Shown here one piece after another: positions 20,651 through 30,781 of a DNA stretch of 64,000 nt. The notes below the pieces were generated by a model. It was not told the DNA's origin. It ran no database searches and saw only the letters and a list, made by a program, of their open reading frames with translations. Position numbers and translations under genes: made by a program. Source of the DNA: Siderastrea siderea (Eukaryota > Cnidaria > Anthozoa > Scleractinia > Rhizangiidae); contig OZ034970.1 of the NCBI GenBank assembly GCA_964030785.1, positions 36,335,943-36,399,942 of the forward strand. The letters run 5' to 3'. Each line of letters begins with the position of its first letter. Positions within the stretch are counted from its first letter, which is position 1.

Positions 20651-21512
20651 TCCTTGCCTCGCGTTTCAGTCATGTCATGGTCAAGCCTTGTCGTTATTTT
20701 CACACAAACTTTCCTACCGTTGATTTCTCTCGCAAATAGAAAAATTTACAAACATTTGCCCTTAACTCGCGGAAATATAGGACATCAATCCAGTTGTTAC
20801 AAAGAAAGGCCTGGAGTCAATTTAATAAAACATTTACAATTGTGTACTTTACAAGTGTAGCTATTGTTTCAGAGGCTGAAAACAATATAGCTAAAACAAT
20901 CGATCCTTTGTCACAAGCCGATTCCGTTTTATGTGTAACTAGGTTGTCTTGTCCGTCTAGTCGGTATTACCCTAAGAAGTAATACCGCCCAGGGGGACAT
21001 ACAGACATATAAGCTTCTTATACATCATACTTTGAATAGTTTGTCAAATCATTGAATTTTCCGAAAGCCGGCCGAATCGGAAAGTCGTTCCTAGTACTCC
21101 TCGGCTGTCCTTCTAGACGGTATTATTTAGACACAACCCTGGGGCGTGGATAAATTTTTCCGAGTCTATTGTGTCCTGCCGGTTCTTCAAATTTAAGTGA
21201 CAAAACTACGGCAATTGTGGAAATATTCATTGAGGAGACCATTGGTAATTTGTAAATTTTGACTTTTAATTGACTGAACGTCTCAGAAACCAACTGCGAG
21301 GCAAAAAGAGGAGATTATCTGTTATAGTCTGACAGCGATAATTTTTGAACCCACCCCAGGCGATAAATAACGATTGGTCAATTGCCGAAATGTCAATGTC
21401 ATCACAAACAGTCCCTCTAGATCTCTGGAATAGTACACTCATCCGATCATACTTCAGTAGTATAAACAGTATAAACCTTTATAATTTGCAAATTCGATAA
21501 TTTAACACAACA
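20651..21512. other. no gene recognised
   Basis: Short open frames only (for example 20621-20860) without motifs. I see nothing that supports a feature in this stretch. Confidence 0.5.
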
Positions 21513-21538
21513 ACGGTCACGGTCACGGTCACGGTCAC
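21513..21538 (+). repeat. short GGTCAC microsatellite
   Basis: Four tandem GGTCAC units, followed by a related CACGCTTCACGCG stretch. Confidence 0.8.
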
Positions 21539-21633
21539 GCTTCACGCGAGTCACACTACCCGCTTGGGCTGCTCATCACTTTATGATCCGTACACAAAGT
21601 AAAAAATAGTGTCTCTGTGACCTTTCATAGTGC

Positions 21634-23196
21634 CAGGCATAACTAATCGATGACATCAATGACATCAATGAAATCGATGAGTAATCAATAGGTAATCGAT
21701 TGGTAATCAGTTGATTAGTCATTGATTATTGCCGATGATCAATGAGTAATCGATGACTAATCGATAGGCCACAAAAATTTTGGTCATCCATTAGTCATCG
21801 ATTGCATCGATTAGTCATTGATTACATTGATTAGTCATTGATTTCATTCATTACTCATCGATATCATTTCGTGGCTGAAAACCGTATTTGACGAATAAGA
21901 ACAAAATAAAAACAACTTATTAAATGTAAACAGATGTTTCCAGCTTTATTTTATCCAGCTTACAATTAAGCTTACAATTAAGCTTACAATGTGTTAAGCG
22001 TCAGAAGGCCTATTTTCATTTGTATTTTGTTCCCCCGTATCTCGTTGTCTTTTATTATTGAACCAAACCTTGACGGTTGCCCCGTCAAGGTTGTTCAACT
22101 TAGCAAATTCTTCTATTACTCCTTGAGACAGGTATCTGCTTTCTTTAAACAGGGCCTGAAGGGCCATTTTTTGCAGATGGGAAAATTTGGTTCTTGTATT
22201 TGCAGTTGATGAAGCCGCTCGTTTCCTTTTCCCTGTAAGCAAAAACAAAATAAAACTAGATAAGTTTAGTTGAACATGTATTTATTTATTTATATGCGAA
22301 GCGAAGAGGACTAATGAATAAACATCTCATAAAAAACATTTCCAGGAACGACGTAATTGAATAATAACGGTCGGGCACATGGATTGTGCAACGGAAATAG
22401 TTCTTGCGAATTGATTAAATTACACGTATTCATAAGTGATTCATGTACCTTTGATCCTTCCTCTCAGATCTGCTATGGGATCTTCTTGCTTTAGCCAATT
22501 CTTTATCCTTCGGTAGGGCTCTCTTCCCTCCTCCGGCAATTGTTCAAACGTCTTAGGTTTGTTGAGAATTTCCGATCCTCTACCCTGGGATCTTTCCAAC
22601 ACGTGGACAGCAAACTGCGCGATAGGAATTTTGTTTACTCGCAAAAGGCGCAGTGCTTCTTGGCTAAGTTCTGCTGTGTCTAAAGCAGGGCCAGGCGATG
22701 CGCTTAAATTGCTCTGCCCGCCGTTTGGGGAATCTGTAAGAAAGTAGAAGAATGAATACATGGTGTTTGCACTGAAATATGCATGCATAAATTCATTTTC
22801 CTGGGTTCACTGAGATTCGCAATAGTTCAACATTGAGTATTGAGGGTTTCTTAACAGTGTTTTGTGCTTGAACTGAACTGATGTCAGAAGTGAGAGTTTC
22901 TCCAGGCTTCACAAGGAATTCTTAGCTTCGAGCTTCGGCATCTTATTCCTTGGAATAGTCGATGAGTAATCGATGAGTCATCGATGAGTAATCAATAACA
23001 TCAATAGGTAATCAATTACATCAATGAGTAATCGATGTCATCGATGAGTAATCGATAGGCCACAAAATTTTTGGGCTTCGATTAGTCATCGATTACTCAT
23101 TGATCATCGCCAATAATCAATGACTAATCAACTGATTACCCACGATTACTCATTGATTACCAATTGATGTCATTGATCATCGATTAGTTATGCCTG
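21634..23196. mobile_element. 1.56-kb TIR element carrying a CUT-homeodomain gene
   Basis: The left end starts CAGGCATAACTAATCGATGA and the right end is its complement (TCATCGATTAGTTATGCCTG apart from small changes). The inverted arms extend about 200 bp (21634-21865 and 22968-23196) and are themselves built of TAATCGATGA/CATCAAT sub-repeats. The eight bases outside each end are CATAGTGC and AATAGTGG, identical at the inner six positions and thus a likely mutated 8-bp target-site duplication. Ends starting CAGG plus an 8-bp duplication would fit the hAT superfamily, but no transposase is present. The only coding sequence between the arms is the CUT-homeodomain gene on the minus strand. Confidence 0.65.
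21994..22733 (-). CDS. CUT-homeodomain protein (two exons, 5' end missing)
   Basis: Exon 22733-22449 encodes a CUT domain: LDTAELSQEALRLL, IPIAQFAVHVLERSQGRGS, then PKTFEQLPEEGREPYRR and NWL match the CUT signature (LDT, SQG, GRE-P-R-WL). Donor AAAG|GTACAT and acceptor TTGCTTACAG join in phase 1 to exon 22232-21994, which begins GKRKRAA and carries a homeodomain with helix 3 VKVWFNNKRQRD (W48, F49, N50, N51). TAA lies at 21996-21994, and AATAAA follows downstream on the minus strand near 21950. CUT plus homeodomain defines the CUT class (ONECUT, CUX, SATB, CMP) of sequence-specific DNA-binding regulators. Residues F48-M50 typical of ONECUT are absent, so the family is unclear. The first exon opens in phase 1 and its 5' partner was not found. 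The gene sits entirely inside terminal inverted repeats. Confidence 0.75.
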
Positions 23197-23358
23197 AATA
23201 GTGGAATAAAGCAAGGAGCGTGCATGAAATTGCAGTACAAATACCATTTTTGCCATTGAAGCAAGGTCAAACAAGAGAAGTTGTTGACGCTAAACAGAAG
23301 TATCACATACGGGAAAATGTGAGTAGTTTAAGCTGACGATTTAAACTCCCACTTAGGC

Positions 23359-23558
23359 NNNNNNNNNNNNNNNNNNNNNNNNNNNNNNNNNNNNNNNNNN
23401 NNNNNNNNNNNNNNNNNNNNNNNNNNNNNNNNNNNNNNNNNNNNNNNNNNNNNNNNNNNNNNNNNNNNNNNNNNNNNNNNNNNNNNNNNNNNNNNNNNNN
23501 NNNNNNNNNNNNNNNNNNNNNNNNNNNNNNNNNNNNNNNNNNNNNNNNNNNNNNNNNN
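23359..23558. other. assembly gap (200 N)
   Basis: A run of 200 N. The round length suggests a placeholder of unknown true size. Order across the gap depends on scaffolding. Confidence 0.99.
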
Positions 23559-24329
23559 AAATAACTTGAGTCATTCGTCGACCACTTTAATTAACTATAT
23601 AACGAAGAGTTTTAATTGCTGAGTATTGTCAGTTTATCACTTGTTTTCTAAGTTCTTATGCCGGCCAAGCGTATTTAACATTTCCATTGAACATTGTTGC
23701 ATTTGGCAAGTTAAAGGCGTTTGGGAACCCAATCGAATGACGTTAAATGATTCTGTTGACATCAAGCATTCGTTCAGCAAATTTGTATTTACAATGTTGG
23801 CTAATGGTGAGTCCGTCTTACCGAGGCATTAGAGCGTAAGAAATCAGTTTGATCAGTTTGGCTTCAAAATCACTCAGTGTGAGTCGTGACGGAATGGTTT
23901 AAAACCCAGACACTCGCTATCTTGAGCAGAAAAAGTCAAAATAGAAAAGCGTTTGTTATCCAGGATATCTTGAGTACGGGAATGTTAGAAAGGCCGCGGT
24001 AATTATTGTTACCGTACAAGGACGATTTTCAGTACGAGATGATGAGGATTTTACTCCAGTATTATGTGATACATACATGTGGCAAGTTTTCATACGGAGA
24101 AGTTCCCTAGTTATAGAAGTCTACGATATTTATTCCCTTATCATTTTAACACTCATATTTGGCAATTTGACTGGTATTCGATCATAATTCTTGAAGAAAG
24201 CCGACAACTTCCGCTTTCTCTTCTCTCGCCCCAGGCCTCACTGTTTGTTGGAGCGAAACGCCAGTTATTTGAGACATAATTGAGCAACAGGAATATTCTC
24301 AGGAAAAAGAAGAAAGGAGAATTATATTA

Positions 24330-24489
24330 CAGTGGAACCCCGATAAAAAGAAGAACCAAGGGACTGGCAAAATGTGTTCGTTATATCGGGGTTCTTTTCC
24401 ATACATTTTACTGTTACTGGGTTGAAAAATATGGTTCGTTTAACCGGATTCCTCGGTATGTAGGGGTTCATCACATCGGGTTTCCACTG
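24330..24489. mobile_element. 160-bp mariner/pogo-type MITE
   Basis: The ends CAGTGGAACCCCGATAAA and GGGTTTCCACTG are inverted, and TA dinucleotides flank both sides (24328-24329 and 24490-24491). A CAGTGGAACC start with TA target is the pattern of Tigger/pogo-derived MITEs. Non-autonomous. Confidence 0.8.
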
Positions 24490-24674
24490 TAATTCAACGC
24501 GTTTGATGTCCATAAAAACCTAGTTCTTTTAACCTCCACGATCGTATTATTTCACAGAAACACAAAACAGTGAAAAATAATGAACAATGAAGTTTATTTC
24601 ATTTTTTTTAAATTTAAACTAGTGAACAGCACTCTGATAGCCTGAGAAAACAGCCGGCTACACTCTGTCAAACG

Positions 24675-24717
24675 AAGTTGTAAAACTGGTTTATTCTCCT
24701 ACGTGTTTCGTCTAAGG
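24675..24717 (-). repeat. Penelope-type terminal repeat fragment, copy 1
   Basis: It is nearly identical to 25167-25211 (GTTGTAAAACT-GTTTATTCTCC-ACGTGTTTCGTCTAA). The two copies are direct repeats flanking a GC-rich inserted segment. This copy is cut after TCTAAG, so the hammerhead-like core seen in copy 2 is incomplete here. Confidence 0.55.
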
Positions 24718-25049
24718 GGCCGATTACAGGAGCCGGGCTGGCTTGGTAGAAGGGCTGGCTCTGTCTGCCGAGAGGACTGTTCAGCCCGGTATTACATGAG
24801 GCGGGCCAGCCCGCCTGCGGCTAAATCAGTTTAGAAGGTGTCGTGTGAAAAGATGGCTACATCGAACAGCATGAATCAAGTGTTTTTATTTTCGCTAATC
24901 CATTATTTTGGCGTATCATTTTCGGTTTTACGTAGCTTTATGGTCTGATAAACCTTCATGGGTTATATAGAAAGAGAAATATCGATCTTCTGCTGAGCCA
25001 TTTTGCTCTGAAGCGAATTTAGTGACGATAAAGTGTTGGTCCGGCAATC

Positions 25050-25147
25050 GCGATTACATGGTAAATTTTCATTCTGGCTAGCCGAGATCCCGGCATTGCG
25101 ATGCCGGGATCCCAGCTAGCCGGGCTAAAAATTTTCCATGTAATCAC
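25050..25147. repeat. 98-bp near-perfect hairpin
   Basis: The arms read GATTACATGG, AAATTTT, CTGGCTAGC, GATCCCGGCATTG and then mirror back to CCATGTAATC. It lies inside the segment between the two Penelope-type repeats. It is probably the end of a MITE whose other end (GATTACAGGAGCCGGGCTGG) is at about 24725. Confidence 0.7.
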
Positions 25148-25175
25148 AAAGTTAGCGTGTTTCACAGACGTAGTT

Positions 25176-25240
25176 GTAAAACTTGTTTATTCTCCCACGT
25201 GTTTCGTCTAACTATCGTAGACTTCTTCAGGAAGTTTTAC
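25176..25240 (-). ncRNA. hammerhead-ribozyme-like motif in a Penelope-type terminal repeat
   Basis: On the minus strand: stem I 5' strand GTAAAACTT(C), core CTGAAGA (25230-25224), stem II GTCTA/TAGAC (25222-25218 with 25210-25206), core GAAA (25205-25202), then AAGTTTTAC (25184-25176) which pairs perfectly with the stem I 5' strand. CUGANGA, a closed stem II and GAAA are the hammerhead core, and Penelope-like elements are known to carry hammerhead motifs. The segment between GAAA and stem I (CACGTGGGAGAATAAAC) does not give a canonical NUH cleavage triplet, so activity is doubtful. Confidence 0.45.
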
Positions 25241-25842
25241 AAACAAATGCTAAATGCCTGTAGTTAAGCAATGATAGGGGCTATTTCGAGAAGCACGGAC
25301 CGCAAAGGTGGGCCGGGTTGACGAAAAGGGACTGAACAGGCGGAGCTGTGAAATATTTACGCAAGGCGTGAGAGCTATTGTATCGTATTACATGAAACAA
25401 CGGAAGCAAAAAACTGACTGGATACCCTCTAACTCGTAGCCGCTTCCAGAACTCATTCCTTGTCTCAGAGAAAAAAATCCTCTTCTTACCCTCAGCAGAT
25501 TAGCTATATTTGGTTATTGGAGGCGAGGGTAGCCTACGTAGCAAGCGTTTTCGTAGGTTTTTCCGCACGTTCCAAACATTTATCGCTTTTTGACCACGCC
25601 TAAATTGAGGCCAGGGAAAATATGGAAGGAGCCTTCGCCCCCAATTTTCTACGCAGGCTAAGGCGGGGGCAGGAACATACACTACCATGACACCAATTTC
25701 AAGTTATAGACCAAGCGTAGACAGCTATTTCAATTACCGTTGTCGGAAAGCCTACGCGGCAAGACTGTAAGTTGATATGGGTAATTTATTAATAAATTTA
25801 CCAAACTTAGGCTATGACTCACCCTTCAAAAAATAAATCACA

Positions 25843-26259
25843 TACCGTATTTACCCGATTAAGCGATGCCCTCAATTTAGCGCCGCATATGACAGCGAAA
25901 ATATTAAAGAGCGCCGCCCTCGAATAAGCGCCGCATTCATTCACAACAATGCGGCGCCTAATCGAAGCATCATTAGACTGAATCAATGTTGGAGGAGCCA
26001 AACTAATAAACAAGTACGGTACAAGTCAATCTAAACCAGCCTTCGAAATTTATTCTCCTGTGTTATCATGTTTTTCGGTTCGAAGTGGGTACGTTTCATT
26101 ATTTTTCTTTGTTAACATCTGCTTGTTACCGTTTACAAATATTGTGATTTTTTAAAGAGCGCCGCCCTCAAATAATGGCCGCCCCCGAATAAGCGCCGCA
26201 TCTGAAACACCGTGAAAAATCTAAAGAGCGCCGCGGTGTTTACTCCAGTAAATATGGTA
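25843..26259. mobile_element. 417-bp MITE with GCGCCGC motifs
   Basis: The ends TACCGTATTTAC and GTAAATATGGTA are inverted. Inside are repeated AAGCGCCGC/GAGCGCCGCCCTC motifs, at least six copies. No ORF of interest. Confidence 0.7.
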
Positions 26260-26637
26260 GGCAAGTGTTTGTGGTACTTTCACCCATCCTATCCTGGCAT
26301 ACGGTGCACGCGACTGAAATTGAATTTGACCAGACAGAGTTCAGTACGCGGGACAAATTGAGTTTTCCTACGTCATAAGGAGAGAGGACCCCGGGAACGA
26401 GGTTGTCGCCTGTTCAGTCGAGCATCGTGTTTGTGTTCGTTTACCAGCAATGTCACACCAGTGATTCTAGTTAGATTTACATTTACATTAATAAATGCAG
26501 GCAAACAAGTGCGTATCTCAATGCAGTTTCAGTTTAAGTTTTGTGAAAGTCAGTTATCTCATTTTGTACGTTTAATCATTAAAGGAATTTCGATTCGTAA
26601 ATAAGCGATCTGATGTAACCTTAAAGCGTAGTCTTTT

Positions 26638-27353
26638 AAGCCCTGGCCAAACGGAGTCGCAAGTTAACGCAAGTTAGGAAATGTGAACCTGCGAACACAG
26701 ACTTGCGATGGGTGACCAAACGGAGTCGCAAGTACACGCAAGTTCAACGCAAGTAGCAAGAAAACCATTTCAGTGCAGCCTTGCACGCGCGCCCGTACAA
26801 AGGAAAACAATACTGAGACCAACTTGCGTCGACTTGCGTTAGGTGGCCACAGGGGACCCACAATAGTGGGATGGTTGATGCTAGCGTACTGTAGTCGTGC
26901 GCTGAGCTGTTTTATGCGCGAGCGGATCTGAGTTATGCTAATTTTTTTAAGCTTACGATTATATAAAATACTACTATATAAGCTTAAGAAATTAGCATAA
27001 ATCAGATCCGCTCGCGCACAAAACAGCTCAGCGCACGACTACAGCACTGTCGCTAGCATCAATCAGCTTGATGAAGGACACAAAAGAAAACCACAGGAAA
27101 CAAACAATGTACGCATGTTGATAATTCTAATTTAATTTGTTTTTTTGCTTTCCTCAACTATTGTGGACTCCCTGTGGGGTGGCCAAACGGCGAAAAACTT
27201 GCGTTCACTTGTATGCAAATTTGAGCTCGATCAAAGTGAACGCAAGTCATTGCAAGCCATCACAAGTACACGCAAGTCATGGCCAAACGGAGTTGCAAGT
27301 TAATGCAAGTTTTCATCTTGCGATAACTTGCGACTCCGTTTGGCCAGGGCTTT
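26638..27353. mobile_element. 716-bp TIR element with CGCAAGT sub-repeats
   Basis: The left end AAGCCCTGGCCAAACGGAGT and right end ACTCCGTTTGGCCAGGGCTT are exact complements. Many ACGCAAGTT/CGCAAGT copies follow inside both ends. Another palindrome (26877-27060) is nested in the middle. Confidence 0.85.
26877..27060. repeat. nested palindrome
   Basis: Arms of about 70 bp (26877-26943 and 26989-27060) are inverted copies: GATGCTAGCG, GTCGTGCGCTGAGCTGTTTT, GCGCGAGCGGATCTGA. The AT-rich centre contains AAGCTTA on both sides. It is likely a separate insertion into the surrounding TIR element. Confidence 0.8.
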
Positions 27354-28755
27354 AAGATTTTTTCGTTAAAGTTTGTTTTTTGAGCAATTCTCATTTCGCA
27401 ACTGGTTTACATTTTATCCCAAATACTGGGTCGGTGTTGTTTTTCTCAATCCAGTTTAGTATTCGTCACCGCACATTGGGTTGTTTTGACTGATTGCTAA
27501 TTTAATTATCCAACAAACTGAAGAGTCGCTCTGTCGCCAAGTTTAAAGTCTTAGTGTAAAGCTCTCTATGTTTTTTCAGTTGTGGAATATTTTATCAGAT
27601 CCCTGTATTGTTATATTTTTCAGCTTCCTCACTTGAAGTGAATGCCATTTCTGTCCTAAATAATTTATAATCGTTTTGGTGTTTGTTTTGTTTCTAACCT
27701 CTCAGTCATTTCAGCGTATCTCTAGTTGGAGATAAAAACGAAAAAGTTATTCAAGTAACTATAAGTAAACCAGCTCTCGGTCTAAAGCTATTTTGTCCAA
27801 AGAGAGACTAAAAGCTTCCGAAAAATAGTTTAGGGTGTGTTCTTTGAAACACCCGAGTAATATTTCGTGGGCGAAAAAGTTGTGCCATTTCCCTCCATAA
27901 TTGTGCTTGGAAGGTTCAGAAAACCTTTTTCGGGTGACTTTTCCCAGTAAACGGCCTGATGGCTGGGCGATGTTGTTTATTTTAGCAAAGTTTTTTTAAT
28001 GAATGACAGAACTAAACAGCCAGTGGGCATGCGAATCAGTGAAAAATGCGTGCCGGTTAGATTATTTAGATTGCAAAGTCTGTCGAGTCGCTGCCAGAAG
28101 CAACTGAAGTGAGTTCATTAGAGCAACTGTAGTTTCACGAGTACTCTTCTTGGCCTTAACTAGCTTTCCAGAGAATGCTGCAAAAAGAGCTGTCGGTCAC
28201 AAAGTCTTGCTGAAGTCTTATTTTTGAAGGAAAATAAGTCGACTTTACTGTTTCCACGGCGGTCCGCATTGTCTTTTCGCATTTATGTTTTCCCTTGTTG
28301 TTTTTCATCTTTAAATATGAGATGAAAGTTTTTTCCACGTGAACAACCTGCTGAGAAGAATGGACGAGAAAAATCACTTTGCAACAAGCAGAAATTCCAG
28401 CAGCGTCACTGAGACACAAATCAAAATTGTTCCGGAGTGCCTGATTTCTTAATACGACAAGAAACTGTTGGTGTTGTGTTTACAATTAATTTCTTTCATC
28501 GTCACGTCGATCATAAAAAAAATTTACAAGCGGTAGGTTTCAGTCAGGAAGGCTTTCCACTCCGAAATATCAAGACAAGACATAAAATAAAGCACAGTAA
28601 TATGAGAGAGAAGCATTTAATAAAAACTGTGACACATTCATGGCGAGTCAGGACGAAAATCAAGAAGCAATTCAAAAAAGAACCGAATAAACTAGCAAAA
28701 AAGAAGGAAGGGTGACATTTTTTGGCTATACCACACAAAGTTGACTCTGGTTTAC
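27354..28755. other. no confident gene
   Basis: An open frame on the minus strand (28356-28159) after a TTCTTCTCAG acceptor reads QVVHVEKTFISYLK and runs to a TAA, but it shows no family motif. It might be a downstream exon of the decayed gene at 28756-29329. I see nothing else to support. Confidence 0.35.
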
Positions 28756-29329
28756 CTAACTCGATGTAGCTCTCTGTTCCAAAAGCTCCATATGTTCTGA
28801 TACAAATCGGATGCCATCTAAAAGAAGCTGAATCGCTTCCAAGTTGTTTGAATATTGTTTTCGCCATTCCGTCCGCAACCTCTAAACTGAGAACAACTGC
28901 GTTTTGTGCCTTGCCTTTAACAAACTAAGATGGTGAATTCTGACGTTTCTCACTAGAGTGAAACCTGTTTCTGAGCTGCATAGAAATTACCTGTTCAAGT
29001 TCAAATTCTGTCTTTAGTTCGATTAAACAGGTACGTGATAACAGAAGCCGTTGTGCGAACGGATTACAATCTTGCTCCGCTTCAACTCTCGCAGCTAATA
29101 TGGTGAAATCGTACAGCTTCAGTCCACTTTGGACGATGATTATAGCAATGGTTCAAGAAAAATCAAACATGTACCACATTTCAGAGCCAAAAACTAGTAG
29201 ATTTTTTCCCAAAACTTGTGCCACTTCGTTCACTTTGGTTTGGAGCAGTTTCCTGATTTTGATTCATTCAGCTTTGGAAAGAAACGCTGCATACTTAGCA
29301 AGCTTTTGGCGCCTTTTTCTTTCAATCAT
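28756..29329 (-). pseudogene. decayed two-exon gene of unknown family
   Basis: A long coherent minus-strand frame starts at an ATG at 29329 (MIERKRRQKLAKYAAFLSK) and is broken by in-frame TGA codons at 29266-29264 and 29155-29153. It then continues through LYDFTILAARVEAEQD and ends at a good donor CAG|GTAATT (28991/28990). After a 110-bp intron, acceptor CTCAGTTTAG joins in phase 0 to 28880-28756, reading RLRTEWRKQYSNNLEAIQ, then LLLDGIRFVSEHMELLEQ, then TAG. The residue mix suggests a helical or coiled-coil protein. Both internal stops are TGA, as CGA to TGA decay would give. No family is recognised. Alternatively the stops lie in unrecognised introns. Confidence 0.45.
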
Positions 29330-29957
29330 GTGACCGATTCTTGTCCCATTTTTATCTCTTACTCATTTTTTCTTTCTGTCTTGATTTTACGACAATTATA
29401 GTGGTTCAGTTTTAAATGATATCGATGGATATCGAATAATTTTGACCAACTTGCCGCTACGCACCTCGTTGGTTATCTATCACTGCAAAATACCTAACGC
29501 TGGACGTAACAGCTAACGACAGACATTAAAATAGTGACTTTGACTGGAGTGAACGTCGACGTCTGGCATTATAAGTTTCGGTGGACATTAAGTTTTATGC
29601 AACTCGCCCCCGTTGCTTTCGTGCCCTCTAGCTCGAGTTGGAAACAAGACAATTAGCAGATGACATCATGTAATCCGTATCGCAATGTACCCAAAGTTAT
29701 GATGACGGATGATGACGTAGGAAAACTCGCTTTTCACTGCCGTTAGCACTGCGGGCGAGAACTCCGTATGGCAGGATGGTAGTGAAAGCCGTGAAATTAC
29801 AGCTGAATCACAAAAGATGTACAGCTACCGATACTAACTTTCGGTCTTGTCGCGTGAGCTCGAGGCTTTAAAATCCGATAACGTTGATTGAAATAGCTGT
29901 ATATTGTTAGGACATTGGTATAGGTAATTACTACCTATTCCTATCCCTTACAGCAGG

Positions 29958-30209
29958 CCTGCACCGATCCAAAGCGGCTCTGTGATTGGCTAGTTAGCGA
30001 GAACAATAGAATATTTTTTCACGAAATGATGTGGTACATGTGTCGTTGATTATTTGACATTGGCTTTGAAGTCAACTTCTTTGTTTTGTGAGTAAACCAA
30101 CTACCAACTAGTAGGTCCCGTTTCTTCATCTATCACATCATTTCGTGCAAAGTATCCTAGTCTTCTCGCTAACAAGCCAGCCATAGTGCCGCTTTCGATC
30201 GGTTGCAGG
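29958..30209. mobile_element. 252-bp inverted-repeat element
   Basis: The left arm (from CCTGCACCGATC) and right arm (ending GATCGGTTGCAG) are inverted. Shared blocks are AAAGCGGC, GTTAGCGAGAA and CACGAAATGATGTG. It ends about 80 bp before the 9-bp minisatellite. Confidence 0.65.
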
Positions 30210-30289
30210 GAGAACTGTTCCTTAAGAACGAGAAGACCTCAAACCACAACAAAGGATCGTGTCAGTTGAAACTCTTGGTTCTACGGGCT

Positions 30290-30781
30290 GTACCGAGTGT
30301 ACCAGCTGTACCGCCGGAGTGTACCGGCTGTACCGAGTGTACCGAGTCAGTGTACCGATTGTACCGAGTGTACCGGCTGTACCGAGCGTACCGGTGTACC
30401 GAGTGAGTGTACCGGTTGTACCGAGTGTACCGGCTGTGCCGAGTGTACCGAGTGTACCGAGTGTACCGGCTGTACCGAGTGTTCCGAGTCAGTGTAGCGG
30501 TTGTACCGGCTGTACCGGCTGTACCGGCTGTACCGGCTGTACCGACTGTACCGAGTGTACTGAGTGTACCGGCTGTACCGAGTGTACTGAGTGTACCGAG
30601 TGTACCGGCTGTACCGAGTGTACTGAGTGTACCGGCTGTACCGAGTGTACCGAGTGTACCGGCTGTACCGAGTGTACCGAGTGTACCGGCTGTACCAAGT
30701 GTACCGAGTGTACCGGTTGTACCGAGTGTACCGAGTGTACCGGTTGTACCGAGTGTACCGGCAGTACCGATCGCGAGTGTA
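30290..30781 (+). repeat. 9-bp minisatellite (TGTACCGAG / TGTACCGGC)
   Basis: About 50 units of TGTACCGRS, mostly the GAG and GGC forms with rare variants (GAC, GTT, CTGAG). The unit is a multiple of three, so several frames on both strands stay open for 100-250 codons and give pseudo-proteins such as ECTGCT, VPSVPA or YRLYRV. I regard these as artefacts. Confidence 0.92.

Noticed and set aside
21640..21870. CRISPR-like array of short repeats
   Set aside because: Repeats are degenerate, irregularly spaced and palindromic, in an intron-bearing genome; they are TIR sub-repeats.
23353..23574. Open frame of unknown residues
   Set aside because: It is the assembly gap.
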